64,000 bases of DNA, taken from NCBI RefSeq assembly GCF_002209535.1, contig NZ_NJIG01000006.1, positions 372,001-436,000 of the forward strand. Reading direction: 5' to 3'. Shown here piece after piece: positions 50,643 to 59,953 of this stretch. The stretch is from Achromobacter marplatensis. Its GTDB lineage: Bacteria; Pseudomonadota; Gammaproteobacteria; Burkholderiales; Burkholderiaceae_B. The notes below the pieces were generated by a model. The model made no database searches, was not told where the DNA came from, and saw only the letters and a program-made list of their open reading frames with translations. The stretch's first letter is position 1, and the number at the start of each line of letters is the position of its first letter. Both the position numbers and the translations under genes were made by a program.

Positions 50643-51347
50643 TCAGACCGAGCGCGTGATGCCGCCGTCGATGCGGATGTTCTGGCCGGTGATGTAGGAA
50701 GACGCGTCGGACGCCAGGAAGGCGATCAGGTCGGCCACTTCCTCGGCGGTGCCGTAACGCCCCATCGGGATGCGCACGCGGCGGTCTTCCTTTTCCGGCA
50801 GGCTGTCGATAAAGCCCGGCAGCACATTGTTCATCCGCACATTGTGTTCGGCGTACTCGTCCGAGAACACTTTGGTGAACGCGGCCAGGCCGGCGCGGAA
50901 CACGCCAGAGGTCGGAAACAGCGCTTCGGGTTCGAAGGTGGCGTAGGTCGAGATGTTGACGATGGCGCCCGATTTCTGCTGCTTCATTACCGGCGCGACC
51001 AGGCGCGTGATGCGCACCACGTTCAGCAGATAGAACTCCATGCCCAGATGCCAGTCGTCATCGCTGATTTCCAGCAGCGGGCCTTTCGGGCCGTGGCCGG
51101 CGCTGTTGACCACGGCGTCCACGCGGCCCCATTTCTGCAAGGTGGTTTCCACCAGGCGGGCCAGGTCTTCAGGCGAACGGTTGGAGCCGGTGACGCCCAG
51201 GCCGCCCAGTTCCTGCGCCAGGGTTTCGCCTTTGCCGGACGAAGACAAGATGGCCACGCGGTATCCGTCGGCCGCCAGCTTGCGCGCTGCCGCGGCGCCC
51301 ATGCCGCTACCGCCCGCCGTCACGATTGCTACCTTTTCCGTGCTCAT
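50643..51347 (-). CDS. SDR-family oxidoreductase-like protein with altered active site
   Basis: Protein of 234 residues with a Rossmann fold: KVAIVTAGGSGMGAAAARKL for cofactor binding, VNSAGHGPKG in place of NNAG, and VNISTYAT for the catalytic Ser. At the usual YxxxK position it has SGVFR (residues about 148-152), so both the Tyr and the Lys are missing. The C-terminal SSYITGQNIRIDGGITRSV is standard for the family. It may have another catalytic mechanism or a binding role. It sits between azurin and DUF1800 on the same strand. Confidence 0.82.
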   Translation of the reverse strand: MSTEKVAIVTAGGSGMGAAAARKLAADGYRVAILSSSGKGETLAQELGGLGVTGSNRSPEDLARLVETTLQKWGRVDAVVNSAGHGPKGPLLEISDDDWHLGMEFYLLNVVRITRLVAPVMKQQKSGAIVNISTYATFEPEALFPTSGVFRAGLAAFTKVFSDEYAEHNVRMNNVLPGFIDSLPEKEDRRVRIPMGRYGTAEEVADLIAFLASDASSYITGQNIRIDGGITRSV

Positions 51348-51466
51348 GCCTGCTCCTTTTCCGTGTTGTCGAGGAAGCGGCCATTGTAGGGGGGCGGATC
51401 GCGCCGCGGGCAGGTTCCCGCGTTGGCGGCAGGGGCGCGGCGATGTCGCCCGCGCGCCTCACGGAA

Positions 51467-51508
51467 ACGGGCCCCGCAACCCTGGCGAACCAGGGGCGCG
51501 GGGCCCGT
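51467..51508 (-). terminator. Terminator after azurin
   Basis: An 11-bp outer stem (ACGGGCCCCGC / GCGGGGCCCGT) and a six-bp inner stem (CCCTGG-CGAA-CCAGGG) are followed by TTT on the minus strand. It lies 40 bp beyond the azurin stop. Confidence 0.6.
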
Positions 51509-51547
51509 GCAGGCAACCGTCAGGGCGGCGTGCCGCCCCGGGGTGGG

Positions 51548-52000
51548 TCAGTCGACCAGCTTCAGCGTGCCCTTCATCAGCGCGAAGTGGCCGGGGAAGG
51601 AGCAGAAGTAGGTGTAGTCGGTGCCGGCGGCAAGCTTGCTGACGTCGAACGTGACGGAATCCGACTGGCCGCCGCCGATGACCTTGGTGTGGGCGATGAC
51701 GCGGGCGTCGTCTTTCTTGACGTAGTCGTTGTCCAGGCCGGCAGCCATGCCGTCGTTCACCGCGCCTTGCATGTCGGCCGTGGTGGTCAGGACCCAGTTA
51801 TGGCCCATGACGTTCTTGGCCAGGGTGCCGGGGTGCTTCAGGTTCACGGTGAACTGCTTGCAGCTCTTGCTGACCGTGATTTCCTTCTTGTCGAACTGCA
51901 TCTGATCGTTGCCGGCGATATCGACCGAGCACTCGGCGGCCAGGACCGGGGCGGACGCGACGGCGAGGACCGCCGCGACGCAGAGTTTCTTGAACATCAT
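51548..52000 (-). CDS. azu: Azurin
   Basis: Periplasmic blue copper protein of 150 residues: signal peptide ([20 protein letters not shown], then A) and a mature domain starting [15 protein letters not shown]. The copper ligands are His46 in MGHNW and Cys112, His117 and Met121 in [10 protein letters not shown], with the Cys3-Cys26 disulfide pair also present. It carries electrons to nitrite or other reductases. ATG 52000 is chosen because GGAGG at 52008-52012 lies seven bases before it; ATG 52006 is too close. Confidence 0.95.
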   Translation of the reverse strand: MMFKKLCVAAVLAVASAPVLAAECSVDIAGNDQMQFDKKEITVSKSCKQFTVNLKHPGTLAKNVMGHNWVLTTTADMQGAVNDGMAAGLDNDYVKKDDARVIAHTKVIGGGQSDSVTFDVSKLAAGTDYTYFCSFPGHFALMKGTLKLVD

Positions 52001-52175
52001 ATTCATGCCTCCAATGTTTCGAGGGGAGCGGAATTTCCGGCCAGCGCAAGCTGCGGCCGACCGGCGACACCACATTCTCGCCCCACTGTACGCCAGAACG
52101 CGCAACGCCACCCGCAAGGGGTTTGACCGAACGCAAGGGCGCCGGCATTGGCTTGCGCCGGCGGCTCCGAAAACG

Positions 52176-53492
52176 TCACAGTTTCGGGCTGACGCGCCAG
52201 ATCACGTTGCCGACATCGTCGGCCACCAGCAGGTCACCCTGGCTGTCGATGATCACGCCCACGGGCCGGCCCTGCGCCTGCCCGCTTTCGTTCAAGAAGC
52301 CCGTCAGCACGTCGCGGGCCTCTCCTGCGGGCGCATTGCCGGCGAACGGCACGACGATGACCTTGTAGCCGCTACGCGGGTCGCGGTTCCACGACCCGTG
52401 CTGGCCCACGAACATGCCGTCCGTGTAGGGGGCGGGCAGCCGGGTGTTGCCCGACCAGGCCAGGCCCAGCGACGCGGTGTGCGGGCCCAGCGCGTAGTCG
52501 GGCACGATGGCGCGCGCCACCAGGTCCGGCCGCGGCGGCGTGACGCGGGTGTCCACGTGCTGCCCGAAATAGCTGTACGGCCAACCATAGAAGCCGCCGT
52601 CGCGCACCGACGTCATGTAGTCGGGCACCAGGTCGCTGCCCAGCTCGTCGCGTTCGTTCACGGCGGTCCACAAGGTCTGGCCGTCGGGCGCCCAGGCCAT
52701 GCCGACCGGGTTGCGCAGGCCCGTGGCGTACAGGCGCTTCTCGCCGCTTGCCACGTCGATTTCCCAGATGGCGGCGCGGCCTTCCTCGATCTCCATGCCG
52801 TTTTCGGCGACGTTGCTGTTCGACCCCACCGAGACGTACAGCTTGCGCCCGTCAGGGCTGGCGATCAGGTTCTTGGTCCAGTGGTGGTTGATGCCGGCGG
52901 GCAGGTCCGTGACTTTCACGCCCGCGGCCGAGATCTGCGTCTGGCCGGTTTCGTACGGAAAGCGCAGGACGGTGTCGGCATTGGCCACATACAGCTGATT
53001 GTCGATCAGCGCCATGCCGAAGGGCGAGTTCAGGCCCTGCAGCAGCACGCTGCGCGTTTCCGCAACGCCGTCGTGGTCGGCATCGCGCAACAAGGTGATG
53101 CGGTTGGCGCTGGCGGTGCGGGCGCCGGCGCGTTTCATGACGAGGCCGGCCGCCCAGTCCTTCAGCCCACCGGAGGCTTCTTCGGGCTTGGGCGGCGCAT
53201 TGGTCTCGGCGACCAGCACGTCGCCGTTGGGCAGCACGTAGAGCCAGCGGGGATGGTCCAGGCCACTGGCAAAGGCATTGACGGCCAGGCCGGCCGCCGC
53301 CACGGGTTGGGCGCCCGCGATCCAGCCGACGGCTTTGGCCGTATTGACGGTGGGGATCAGGGTGGTGTTGGGCGGGGGCAGCCTCGGCGTCGGGCCCATG
53401 CCGGCTTCGACGGGCAGGGTGGCGACTTCGCCGCAAGCGCTTAACGCGGCCAGGGCCAGGCTGGCCGCCGCCAGGATACGCAGGACAGGCAT
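52176..53492 (-). CDS. Sorbosone-dehydrogenase-like lipoprotein
   Basis: Lipoprotein of 438 residues with a lipobox (LAALSAC, Cys20) and a six-bladed beta-propeller typical of the PQQ/L-sorbosone dehydrogenase family. Conserved parts are [33 protein letters not shown] and [18 protein letters not shown]. Enzymes of the group oxidise aldoses with PQQ, but many members have no known substrate. Gene stands alone between azurin and a PepSY gene. Confidence 0.83.
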   Translation of the reverse strand: MPVLRILAAASLALAALSACGEVATLPVEAGMGPTPRLPPPNTTLIPTVNTAKAVGWIAGAQPVAAAGLAVNAFASGLDHPRWLYVLPNGDVLVAETNAPPKPEEASGGLKDWAAGLVMKRAGARTASANRITLLRDADHDGVAETRSVLLQGLNSPFGMALIDNQLYVANADTVLRFPYETGQTQISAAGVKVTDLPAGINHHWTKNLIASPDGRKLYVSVGSNSNVAENGMEIEEGRAAIWEIDVASGEKRLYATGLRNPVGMAWAPDGQTLWTAVNERDELGSDLVPDYMTSVRDGGFYGWPYSYFGQHVDTRVTPPRPDLVARAIVPDYALGPHTASLGLAWSGNTRLPAPYTDGMFVGQHGSWNRDPRSGYKVIVVPFAGNAPAGEARDVLTGFLNESGQAQGRPVGVIIDSQGDLLVADDVGNVIWRVSPKL

Positions 53493-53558
53493 GATGCGAC
53501 TCCAGGGCTATCTGTGCGTTCCATCATACTCACACGGCCCGCGTGCGGTACGCCGGAT

Positions 53559-53873
53559 TCAGTCGTCGAAGCGGCTGCGCGTGACCGCGCCCGATTGCGG
53601 ATCAACGTACAGCTTCACGCGCTGGCCTTGCGGGTCATACGCCTTGACCTCGTAACCGTGCTTGCTGGAGCGTTCGATCTCGGAGATATTGCGGTAGCCG
53701 GCGGCTTCCATCTTGTCGTACACCTGGCGGATCGTCAGCATCGGCGAGGCCGGGGTGACCGCGGCGGGGGCGGTGGCGGCCGGCGCAGCGGCCTGGGCGT
53801 GGACCGCGGTGCCCGCGACCAGGGAGGAAGCGCCGATTGCCAGGGCGGCCAAGGTTTTCTGAATACGCGTCAT
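53559..53873 (-). CDS. Small PepSY-domain exported protein
   Basis: Protein of 104 residues with a signal peptide (MTRIQKTLAALAIGASSLVA, cleavage after VHA), an Ala/Pro linker, and one PepSY domain (LTIRQVYDKMEAAGYRNISE to VDPQSGAVTRSR). Such proteins may inhibit proteases or sense envelope state. It is divergent from a second PepSY gene, with an OmpR-type binding repeat in the gap, so it is likely a target of the downstream two-component system. Confidence 0.85.
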   Translation of the reverse strand: MTRIQKTLAALAIGASSLVAGTAVHAQAAAPAATAPAAVTPASPMLTIRQVYDKMEAAGYRNISEIERSSKHGYEVKAYDPQGQRVKLYVDPQSGAVTRSRFDD

Positions 53874-53949
53874 GATGGGTAGCTCCTAGGATGAAAGGGG
53901 AAAAAGCAGGCCGTTGTTGCGACCCTGTGCCCATTATTCGGGTTGGCGC

Positions 53950-53988
53950 ATGAACCTTTTCTGAAGCCGCCGTTCATGTCAGGTTCAT
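53950..53988. promoter_or_regulatory. Response-regulator box between the two PepSY genes
   Basis: GTTCAT at 53972-53977 and 53983-53988 are direct repeats with an 11-base period, and a third copy, inverted (ATGAAC), lies at 53950-53955. This is the layout expected for an OmpR/PhoP-type regulator bound as a tandem dimer. Confidence 0.6.
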
Positions 53989-54007
53989 CCGCTGCGCGGT
54001 ATAAAAG

Positions 54008-54406
54008 ATGATCCACCCCCTAATTTTTCCAAGAGGTCCGGTATTGCGGCAGCCCCTTACGACCCGGCGCAAACGCGGCGGCATCCTGTTGTCCGCCTGC
54101 GTGCTGGCGCTTGCGCTGGCCGTGGGGCCGGTCAGCGGACTGGCCGGCGATAGCGACCACGAGCGCGCACGCCAGGCCCTGGAAGCCGGCAAGGTCTTGC
54201 CGCTGGGCGCGGTGCTGGATATCGTCGAACGCGATTTTCCCGGCCAGGTGGTCAAGGTCGAGTTCGAAGAGGACGACGACGAATTCATCTACGAGATCCG
54301 TGTGCTGCAAAGCGGCGGCGGCATCCTCAAGCTGAAGATCGACGCGCGCGACGGCGCCTTGCTGGCCGTCAAGGGCCGCGATATCAAATTCAAGGGCAAG
54401 GACTGA
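54008..54406 (+). CDS. PepSY-domain exported protein, first gene of the two-component operon
   Basis: Protein of 132 residues with a hydrophobic N-terminal segment (ILLSACVLALALAVGPVSGL) and one PepSY domain (VLPLGAVLDIVERDFPGQVV to IDARDGALLAVKG). The ATG start of the response regulator overlaps its stop by one base. PepSY proteins in front of regulator-kinase pairs are thought to modulate the kinase from the periplasm. Confidence 0.82.
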   Translation: MIHPLIFPRGPVLRQPLTTRRKRGGILLSACVLALALAVGPVSGLAGDSDHERARQALEAGKVLPLGAVLDIVERDFPGQVVKVEFEEDDDEFIYEIRVLQSGGGILKLKIDARDGALLAVKGRDIKFKGKD

Positions 54407-55068
54407 TGCGCATACTCGTGGTGGAAGACGAACCCACGCTGGCCGGCCAGTTGGCCGACGCGCTGCGCGGCGCGGGCTACACCGTGGACGTGTCCGGCGA
54501 CGGCGAGTCGGCGCGTTTCCTGGGCGACGTGGAAGCGTTCGATGCGGTGGTGCTGGACCTGGGGCTGCCCGTCATGGACGGCTTGACCGTGCTGAAGCAA
54601 TGGCGCGCCGCCCAGCGCGACATGCCCGTGCTGATCCTGACCGCGCGCGACAACTGGCACGAAAAGGTCGCCGGCATCGACGCCGGCGCGGACGACTACC
54701 TGACTAAGCCCTTCCACATGGAAGAACTGCTGGCGCGGGTGCGCGCGCTATTGCGGCGCAGCACGTCGCATTCCAGCGCGCAATGGCGCTGCGGCCCGCT
54801 CATGCTGGACACGCGGCAGGCCAAGGTCACGATCGACGGCCAGGCGCTGACGCTCACCAGCCACGAATTCAAGGTGCTGTCGGTGCTGATGCAGCGCGCT
54901 GGCGAAGTCGTGTCGCGCACGGAACTGATTGAGCACATCTACGCGCAGGACTTCGACCGCGATTCCAACACGATTGAGGTCTTCATCGGCCGCCTGCGCA
55001 AGAAACTGCCGCCCGACACCATCGAAACCGTGCGCGGGCTGGGCTACCGGCTGGCGGCGCAGGGATGA
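54406..55068 (+). CDS. OmpR/PhoP-family response regulator
   Basis: Protein of 220 residues. The receiver has the acidic pair in VVEDEP, the phospho-Asp in AVVLDLGLPVMDG near residue 51 and the Lys in DYLTKPF. The C-terminal winged helix includes LTSHEFKVLSVLMQRAGEVV and DSNTIEVFIGRLRKKL. It overlaps the kinase gene by four bases. Likely binds the GTTCAT repeats upstream of the PepSY genes. Confidence 0.92.
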   Translation: MRILVVEDEPTLAGQLADALRGAGYTVDVSGDGESARFLGDVEAFDAVVLDLGLPVMDGLTVLKQWRAAQRDMPVLILTARDNWHEKVAGIDAGADDYLTKPFHMEELLARVRALLRRSTSHSSAQWRCGPLMLDTRQAKVTIDGQALTLTSHEFKVLSVLMQRAGEVVSRTELIEHIYAQDFDRDSNTIEVFIGRLRKKLPPDTIETVRGLGYRLAAQG

Positions 55069-56456
55069 TGCCGGCACGCGAAGGCATGCTGGGCTCGCTG
55101 CGGCTGCGCCTGCTTGCCGGCACGCTGGCCTGGATTCTCGTGTCCGTGGCTCTGGCCGGCTGGGGGCTGGCCAGCCTGTTCCGACAACACATCACCCAGC
55201 AACTGCAGGCCGAACTGACCTTGCATCTGAATCAGCTGACCGCGGCGGTCAATGCCGGCTCGGACGGCCGCCCGGTGGTGGACCCGCCGCCGAACGATCC
55301 GCGTCTGGAGCAGCCGCTGTCCGGCCTGTACTGGCAAGTCGACCGGCTGGCCGACGGCGGCCGGCCAGCGATGACCGGCGCGGCGCGCTCGCGGTCCCTG
55401 TGGGACCAGACGCTTGAAGTGCCGCCCACGCCGCAACAGGGTGCCGCGGCGGGCGATCAGACTTATGACATCGCGGGGCCGGGCGGGCGCGGCCTGGAGG
55501 CGGTGGCGCGCATCCTGACTCCGGCGGAAGACGACGCCGCGCCGCTGCGGCTGGTGGTGGCAGCCGACCGCCGCGTGCTGGCCGAACCCATCAGCCGCTT
55601 CAACCATATGCTGGCCATCGCGCTGGGCGCGCTGGCCGCCGGACTGACGGCGGCGGCGGTGGTCCAGGTGGTGGTCGGGTTGCGGCCGCTGGCGCGCCTG
55701 CGGCGTCAACTGGCCAAGCAGAACGCCGGTGACAGCAGCCGCATCGAAGGCCGCTTTCCCAGCGAGATCCAGCCGCTGGTCGACGATTTCAACAAGGTGC
55801 TGGCGATGAACGCCGAGATCGTGCAGCGCGCGCGCACGCAGGCGGGCAATCTGGCGCATGCGGTCAAGACGCCGCTGACCATCCTGGCCAACGCGGCGAC
55901 GCGCGACGGCAGCGTGCCGGCCTCGTTGGTGCAAGAGCAGGTGGGGATGGCGAATCGCCAGATCGACTATCACCTGGCGCGCGCCCGGGCCGCCGCGTCA
56001 TCGGGCGCCGCCGACGGCCGCGCCCCGTTGCAGGATGCGGTGCAGGGGCTGGTGCGCGTCATGCAGCGCCTGTACGCGCAGCGCGGCCTGCGCATCGAGG
56101 CGGCGGGCATGTCCCCGGGGGTGGCTTTTCGCGGTGAACAGCAGGACTTGCAGGAGATGCTGGGCAATCTGCTGGACAACGCCTGCAAGTGGGCGGCCAG
56201 CCAGGTGCGGATCACGGCAGAGCCGGCCGCTGCCGGACGCTTGCTGCTGCACATCGACGACGATGGCCCGGGAATCGAAGACCACGAGCGCGAACGCATC
56301 TTCCTGCGCGGCGTGCGCATGGACGAACAGTTGCCGGGTTCGGGCCTGGGCCTGGATATCGTGCGCGATCTGGCCGGCACCTACGGCGGCGAGGTCCGTG
56401 CAGGACGCTCGCCGCTGGGCGGGTTGCGGGTGTCGTTGTGGCTGCCTGCGGCCTGA
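55065..56456 (+). CDS. Sensor histidine kinase
   Basis: Inner-membrane kinase of 463 residues. It has helices near residues 10-33 and 182-205 with a periplasmic part between, then a HAMP-like linker. The phospho-His is in GNLAHAVKTPLTIL, and the ATP domain has LDNACKWA, DDGPGIEDHER and GSGLGLDIVRDL. The sequence is like PhoQ/QseC-type kinases. It acts with the response regulator in front. Confidence 0.92.
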   Translation: MMPAREGMLGSLRLRLLAGTLAWILVSVALAGWGLASLFRQHITQQLQAELTLHLNQLTAAVNAGSDGRPVVDPPPNDPRLEQPLSGLYWQVDRLADGGRPAMTGAARSRSLWDQTLEVPPTPQQGAAAGDQTYDIAGPGGRGLEAVARILTPAEDDAAPLRLVVAADRRVLAEPISRFNHMLAIALGALAAGLTAAAVVQVVVGLRPLARLRRQLAKQNAGDSSRIEGRFPSEIQPLVDDFNKVLAMNAEIVQRARTQAGNLAHAVKTPLTILANAATRDGSVPASLVQEQVGMANRQIDYHLARARAAASSGAADGRAPLQDAVQGLVRVMQRLYAQRGLRIEAAGMSPGVAFRGEQQDLQEMLGNLLDNACKWAASQVRITAEPAAAGRLLLHIDDDGPGIEDHERERIFLRGVRMDEQLPGSGLGLDIVRDLAGTYGGEVRAGRSPLGGLRVSLWLPAA

Positions 56457-56471
56457 GCGCCCGCGCGGGCC

Positions 56472-56900
56472 TTACTTCACCAGCGTGACGGGCGCTTCCG
56501 CCAACTGCAGCACCTGATTGGCGACCGAGCCGATCAGGATGTTGGCCAGCGTGCCGTTACCGCGCGTGCCCATCACGATGCGGGCGCAACCGTGGTCGCG
56601 GGCGTAGCCAGCGATTTCGGTGGCGGCATGGCCGAACTCGACGTGGCTCGTGTAGTCCACGCCCGCCACGTCCAGCAACTGGCGCGCCTCGTTGGTCGCT
56701 TCCTGGCCTTCGCGGGCGTAGAACTCGTCGATCATGTCTTGCGTGATCAGCCGCGACAGGCCGGCGCGCCCTTGCGTGGGCGTCTGGACGTTCAGGAGGT
56801 GGATGCGTGCGGATGTGGCGCCGGCGGCCAATTGGCGGGCATGCAGCACGGCGCGGTTGGCATTGTCGGAGCCGTCGACAGGAACCAGGATATTCAGCAT
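56472..56900 (-). CDS. Universal stress protein
   Basis: UspA-type protein of 142 residues: ILVPVDGSDNANRAVLHARQ at the start and the nucleotide loop VMGTRGNGTLANILIGSVANQVLQL near the end (GxxGxnGxxxxxxxGS). It lies right after a second usp gene with 17 bp between. Roles in stress or low oxygen are typical. Confidence 0.9.
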   Translation of the reverse strand: MLNILVPVDGSDNANRAVLHARQLAAGATSARIHLLNVQTPTQGRAGLSRLITQDMIDEFYAREGQEATNEARQLLDVAGVDYTSHVEFGHAATEIAGYARDHGCARIVMGTRGNGTLANILIGSVANQVLQLAEAPVTLVK

Positions 56901-56917
56901 GGATGCTCCTTGATGCG

Positions 56918-57343
56918 TTACTTGACCAGCGTGACGGGCAATTCCGTCAGGTGCAGGACGCGGGTGGCGACGGATCCCATGAACAGCGACGAGACCGAAC
57001 CGAGGCCGCGCGAGCCCATGTAGATCTCATCCGCGCCCGTTTCGTCGGCGATGCGGGCGATGGTGTCGGCGGCGGCGCCGACTTCTACGCGTGCCTCGAA
57101 GGGCACGCCGGCTTGCGACAACAGGCGGCTGGCTTCTTCCAGCGCGGCACGGCCCTCGTCCTGGTAATAGGCGTCGATCTCGGCTTGCGACAGGCCGCGG
57201 CCGATCTTGCCGGATTTCAGGGGGATCTGGACGCTGAGCAGGTCCACGCGTTCGACCGGGTCATAGGCGCGTGCCGTCAGCATGGCCTGGACGGCGTGGA
57301 TGGCGGGTTGCGAGCCATCCACGGGAATCAGGATGCGTTTCAT
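56918..57343 (-). CDS. Universal stress protein
   Basis: UspA-type protein of 141 residues: RILIPVDGSQPAIHAVQAM at the start and IYMGSRGLGSVSSLFMGSVATRVLHL near the end. It is a clear paralogue of the gene 17 bp downstream, and the pair is probably one operon. The ATP-binding Gly pattern is slightly altered (GSRGLGSVSS) compared with the neighbour. Confidence 0.9.
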   Translation of the reverse strand: MKRILIPVDGSQPAIHAVQAMLTARAYDPVERVDLLSVQIPLKSGKIGRGLSQAEIDAYYQDEGRAALEEASRLLSQAGVPFEARVEVGAAADTIARIADETGADEIYMGSRGLGSVSSLFMGSVATRVLHLTELPVTLVK

Positions 57344-57467
57344 CGTCGTCTCCTTATTGTGTGCGAGCCGCGGGAGGCGGAGGCTTCTACTTTATTCGAA
57401 TTATTCGCCTGTTTTGCCTGCCCGGACATGCGCAGGATCAACTCGCTCGCCTGTTGCCCGTGCCGGG

Positions 57468-58271
57468 TCAGCGCCAGCGCTCGGGCGTGGCCGCCGCCTC
57501 CAGCGTCGTGCCTAGCAGGCGGCTGGCCAGCGTCGCCAGCGCGGGGGCGCTGCCGGTGGTCTCCAGCCGCAGTTCGCCCGGGCCAGCCTCGCGCAGCAGG
57601 CCGCGTTCCTGCAACTGGTGCCGCAGCCAGCGCGCCACGGGGGTACCGGTTTCCAGTAAGGGAACGCCGGGGCCGGCGGCGGCCTGGATCGCGTCGCGCA
57701 AGAACGGGAAATGGGTGCAGCCCAGCACCAGCACATCGGCGCCAGCCGCGCGCAATTCCGCGACAGGGGCGCGCACGGCAGCCTCAACCCGAGGACCTGA
57801 CAGTTCGCCTTGTTCGACCAGCGCGACCCATTCCGGGCAGGGCCGCAACAAAATGCGCACTTCAGGCGCTTCGCGTTGGACCAGCGTGGCGAATTTGGGG
57901 CTGGCCAGCGTGCCGGTGGTGGCGAACACGCCCACGACGCCGCTGTGCGTCAGGTGGGCGGCGGGCTTGATGGCGGGCTCCACGCCGATGATGATCAGGT
58001 CGGGATGGCGGCGCCGCAATGGCGCGATGGCGGCGGCAGTGGCGGTGTTGCACGCCACCACCACGGCCTTGGCCTGGCGCGACACGAAATAATCGGTCAG
58101 CGCCTGGGCGCGTTGCTCGACGAAGGCCTGCGTTTTTTCGCCATAGGGCACATGGGCCGAGTCGGCGACGTACAGCAGCGATTCATGGGGCAGCGCGTCG
58201 CGGATGGCGCGCAGCACGCTTAGGCCGCCAACGCCGGAGTCGTAGATGCCGATAGGGGATTCGGAGAACAT
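57468..58271 (-). CDS. murI: Glutamate racemase
   Basis: Cytoplasmic enzyme of 267 residues that makes D-glutamate for peptidoglycan. Family motifs are GIYDSGVGGLSVLRAI with the Asp-Ser pair, the first catalytic Cys in VVACNTATAAA and the second in VLGCTHFPFL. Stands between the usp genes and a LysR gene; no regulatory signal was seen. Confidence 0.94.
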   Translation of the reverse strand: MFSESPIGIYDSGVGGLSVLRAIRDALPHESLLYVADSAHVPYGEKTQAFVEQRAQALTDYFVSRQAKAVVVACNTATAAAIAPLRRRHPDLIIIGVEPAIKPAAHLTHSGVVGVFATTGTLASPKFATLVQREAPEVRILLRPCPEWVALVEQGELSGPRVEAAVRAPVAELRAAGADVLVLGCTHFPFLRDAIQAAAGPGVPLLETGTPVARWLRHQLQERGLLREAGPGELRLETTGSAPALATLASRLLGTTLEAAATPERWR

Positions 58272-58316
58272 GGTCGGAAGTGCGGGATGCGGATGCCGGG
58301 CAGTGTAGCGCCGGCC

Positions 58317-59237
58317 CTAGTTCGTCTGCTGTTCGCGGTGGCGGCGTACCTCTTCGATCAGCTTGCGGGTGGCGCCGGACTGCGGTGCGTCGCGCCAGAT
58401 CAGGTTCAGCGGGGCGCGCAGCTCGACCGGATCGGTCACGCTGACGTACACCACGCCTTCGATGTTCACGCGGCGCAGCGATGCGGGCACCAGGGACACG
58501 CCCAGCCCGGCCGCCACCAGGCTCAGCGTGGACAGCATGCGCGGCGCCTCCTGCGCGATGCGGGGGCTGAAGCCGGATGCACTGCACGCCGTGATGATGG
58601 CGTCGTACAGCCCGGGGCCGCTGTGGCGGCGGTACAGGATCAGGGACTCCTCGGCCAGCTCGGACAGCGCGATGTGCCGCCGCGTGCGGCCCTTGACCGC
58701 GGGATGGTCCGCGGGAAACGCCGCCAGCATGGTTTCTTCCAGCACGGTTTCCTCGACTACGCCCGGGCCGGGTCCGTACGAGCCCCGGATGAACGCCACG
58801 TCTACCCGGCCTTCGCTGACGGCTTCGCGCAGTTCGCCGGTGCTGCTTTCCTCGAGCACCAGCCGCACGTTGGGCGCGCTTTCGCGGAATCGCCGAATGA
58901 CCGTCGGCACGAAGGGATGGAACGCCGCCGATCCGGTGAAGCCAACCGTCAACCGGCCGGCTTCGCCTTGCGAGACGCGGCGCACCCCGTCCACTGCCTG
59001 GTCCACCAGCGCGATGATGTTGCGCGCGTCGTCGACCAGTGCCCGGCCGCTTTCGGTGAGCTCCATGCCGCGCGGCAGGCGGTGAAAGAGCGTCACGCCC
59101 AGTTCCTGCTCCAGCACGCGGATCTGCTGGCTGAGCGGCGGCTGGCGGATGCCCAGCCGGGCCGCGGCCTTGGTCAGATGGGATTCCTCGGCCACGGCCA
59201 GGAAGTAGCGCAGAAGACGCAGATCGACTGAAGCCAT
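58317..59237 (-). CDS. LysR-family regulator, BenM/CatM-like
   Basis: Regulator of 306 residues from ATG 59237. The N-terminus VDLRLLRYFLAVAEESHLTK and RLGIRQPPLSQQIRVLEQ resembles CatM/BenM-type members, and the effector domain has VGFTGSAAFHPFVP. It is divergent from the chromate-transporter genes with 140 bp between, which contains an AT-rich inverted repeat, so it is likely their regulator. Confidence 0.87.
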   Translation of the reverse strand: MASVDLRLLRYFLAVAEESHLTKAAARLGIRQPPLSQQIRVLEQELGVTLFHRLPRGMELTESGRALVDDARNIIALVDQAVDGVRRVSQGEAGRLTVGFTGSAAFHPFVPTVIRRFRESAPNVRLVLEESSTGELREAVSEGRVDVAFIRGSYGPGPGVVEETVLEETMLAAFPADHPAVKGRTRRHIALSELAEESLILYRRHSGPGLYDAIITACSASGFSPRIAQEAPRMLSTLSLVAAGLGVSLVPASLRRVNIEGVVYVSVTDPVELRAPLNLIWRDAPQSGATRKLIEEVRRHREQQTN

Positions 59238-59246
59238 ATGCAATGA

Positions 59247-59270
59247 ATATGATTGGTTAAGTAGTCATAT
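59247..59270. promoter_or_regulatory. AT-rich inverted repeat in the LysR / chromate transporter gap
   Basis: ATATGA and TCATAT are separated by 12 bases, ten bases upstream of the LysR start. The layout fits a LysR site. Confidence 0.45.
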
Positions 59271-59377
59271 ATTAGACATTATCTGAGGCGAAGAGTAGGC
59301 TGCCATCTCGTTATCTTTCCCTTGGCGCGGCGACGCGCCGGCCTTCGCCCACCGGTCTCCGGACCGGCCATCACAAC

Positions 59378-59953
59378 ATGAATGCAGCACTTTCCACCTC
59401 CGAGGCCGAACTGCGGCCTCCCCCCACTTGCGGGCAGTTGTTCTACGGTTTCCTGATGCTGGGGCTGACGGCGTTCGGCGGCGCGCTGCCCCTGGCGCGC
59501 CGCATGGTCGTCGAAAAACACCGCTGGCTGAGCGGGTCCGAATTCACCGATCTGCTGGGACTGTGCCAGTTCCTGCCGGGCGGCAACATCATCAACCTGT
59601 CGGTGGCGCTCGGCATGAAGTTCCGCGGCCCCCGGGGCGCGTTTGCGGCGCTGATGGGCTTGATCCTGGCGCCCTCCGCCATCGTCATCCTGCTGGGCAT
59701 GGTGTACGACCGGTTCCAGAACGATCCCCACATCCAGCATTTGTTCGCCGGCCTGGCGGCGGCCGCCGCGGGCTTGCTGATTTCGATGGCGGTCAAGATC
59801 GGGGTGCCCGTGATCAAGCGCCGCGACTGGCTGGCCGGCGTGGTGGCCACGCTCTGTTTCGTGGCGATCGCCGTGCTGCGCATTCCGCTGCTGCCGACGA
59901 TGGCGGTGCTGACGCCGCTGAGCATCCTGCTGGTCTGGAGGCAACGTCGATGA
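59378..59953 (+). CDS. Chromate transporter subunit (short-chain CHR, first half)
   Basis: Membrane protein of 191 residues with about five helices. It has FLMLGLTAFGGALPLARRMV and LCQFLPGGNIINLSVALG, the N-terminal signature of the CHR family. In short-chain types two such proteins form the antiporter that expels chromate. The next subunit's ATG overlaps its stop (ATGA). Confidence 0.87.
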   Translation: MNAALSTSEAELRPPPTCGQLFYGFLMLGLTAFGGALPLARRMVVEKHRWLSGSEFTDLLGLCQFLPGGNIINLSVALGMKFRGPRGAFAALMGLILAPSAIVILLGMVYDRFQNDPHIQHLFAGLAAAAAGLLISMAVKIGVPVIKRRDWLAGVVATLCFVAIAVLRIPLLPTMAVLTPLSILLVWRQRR

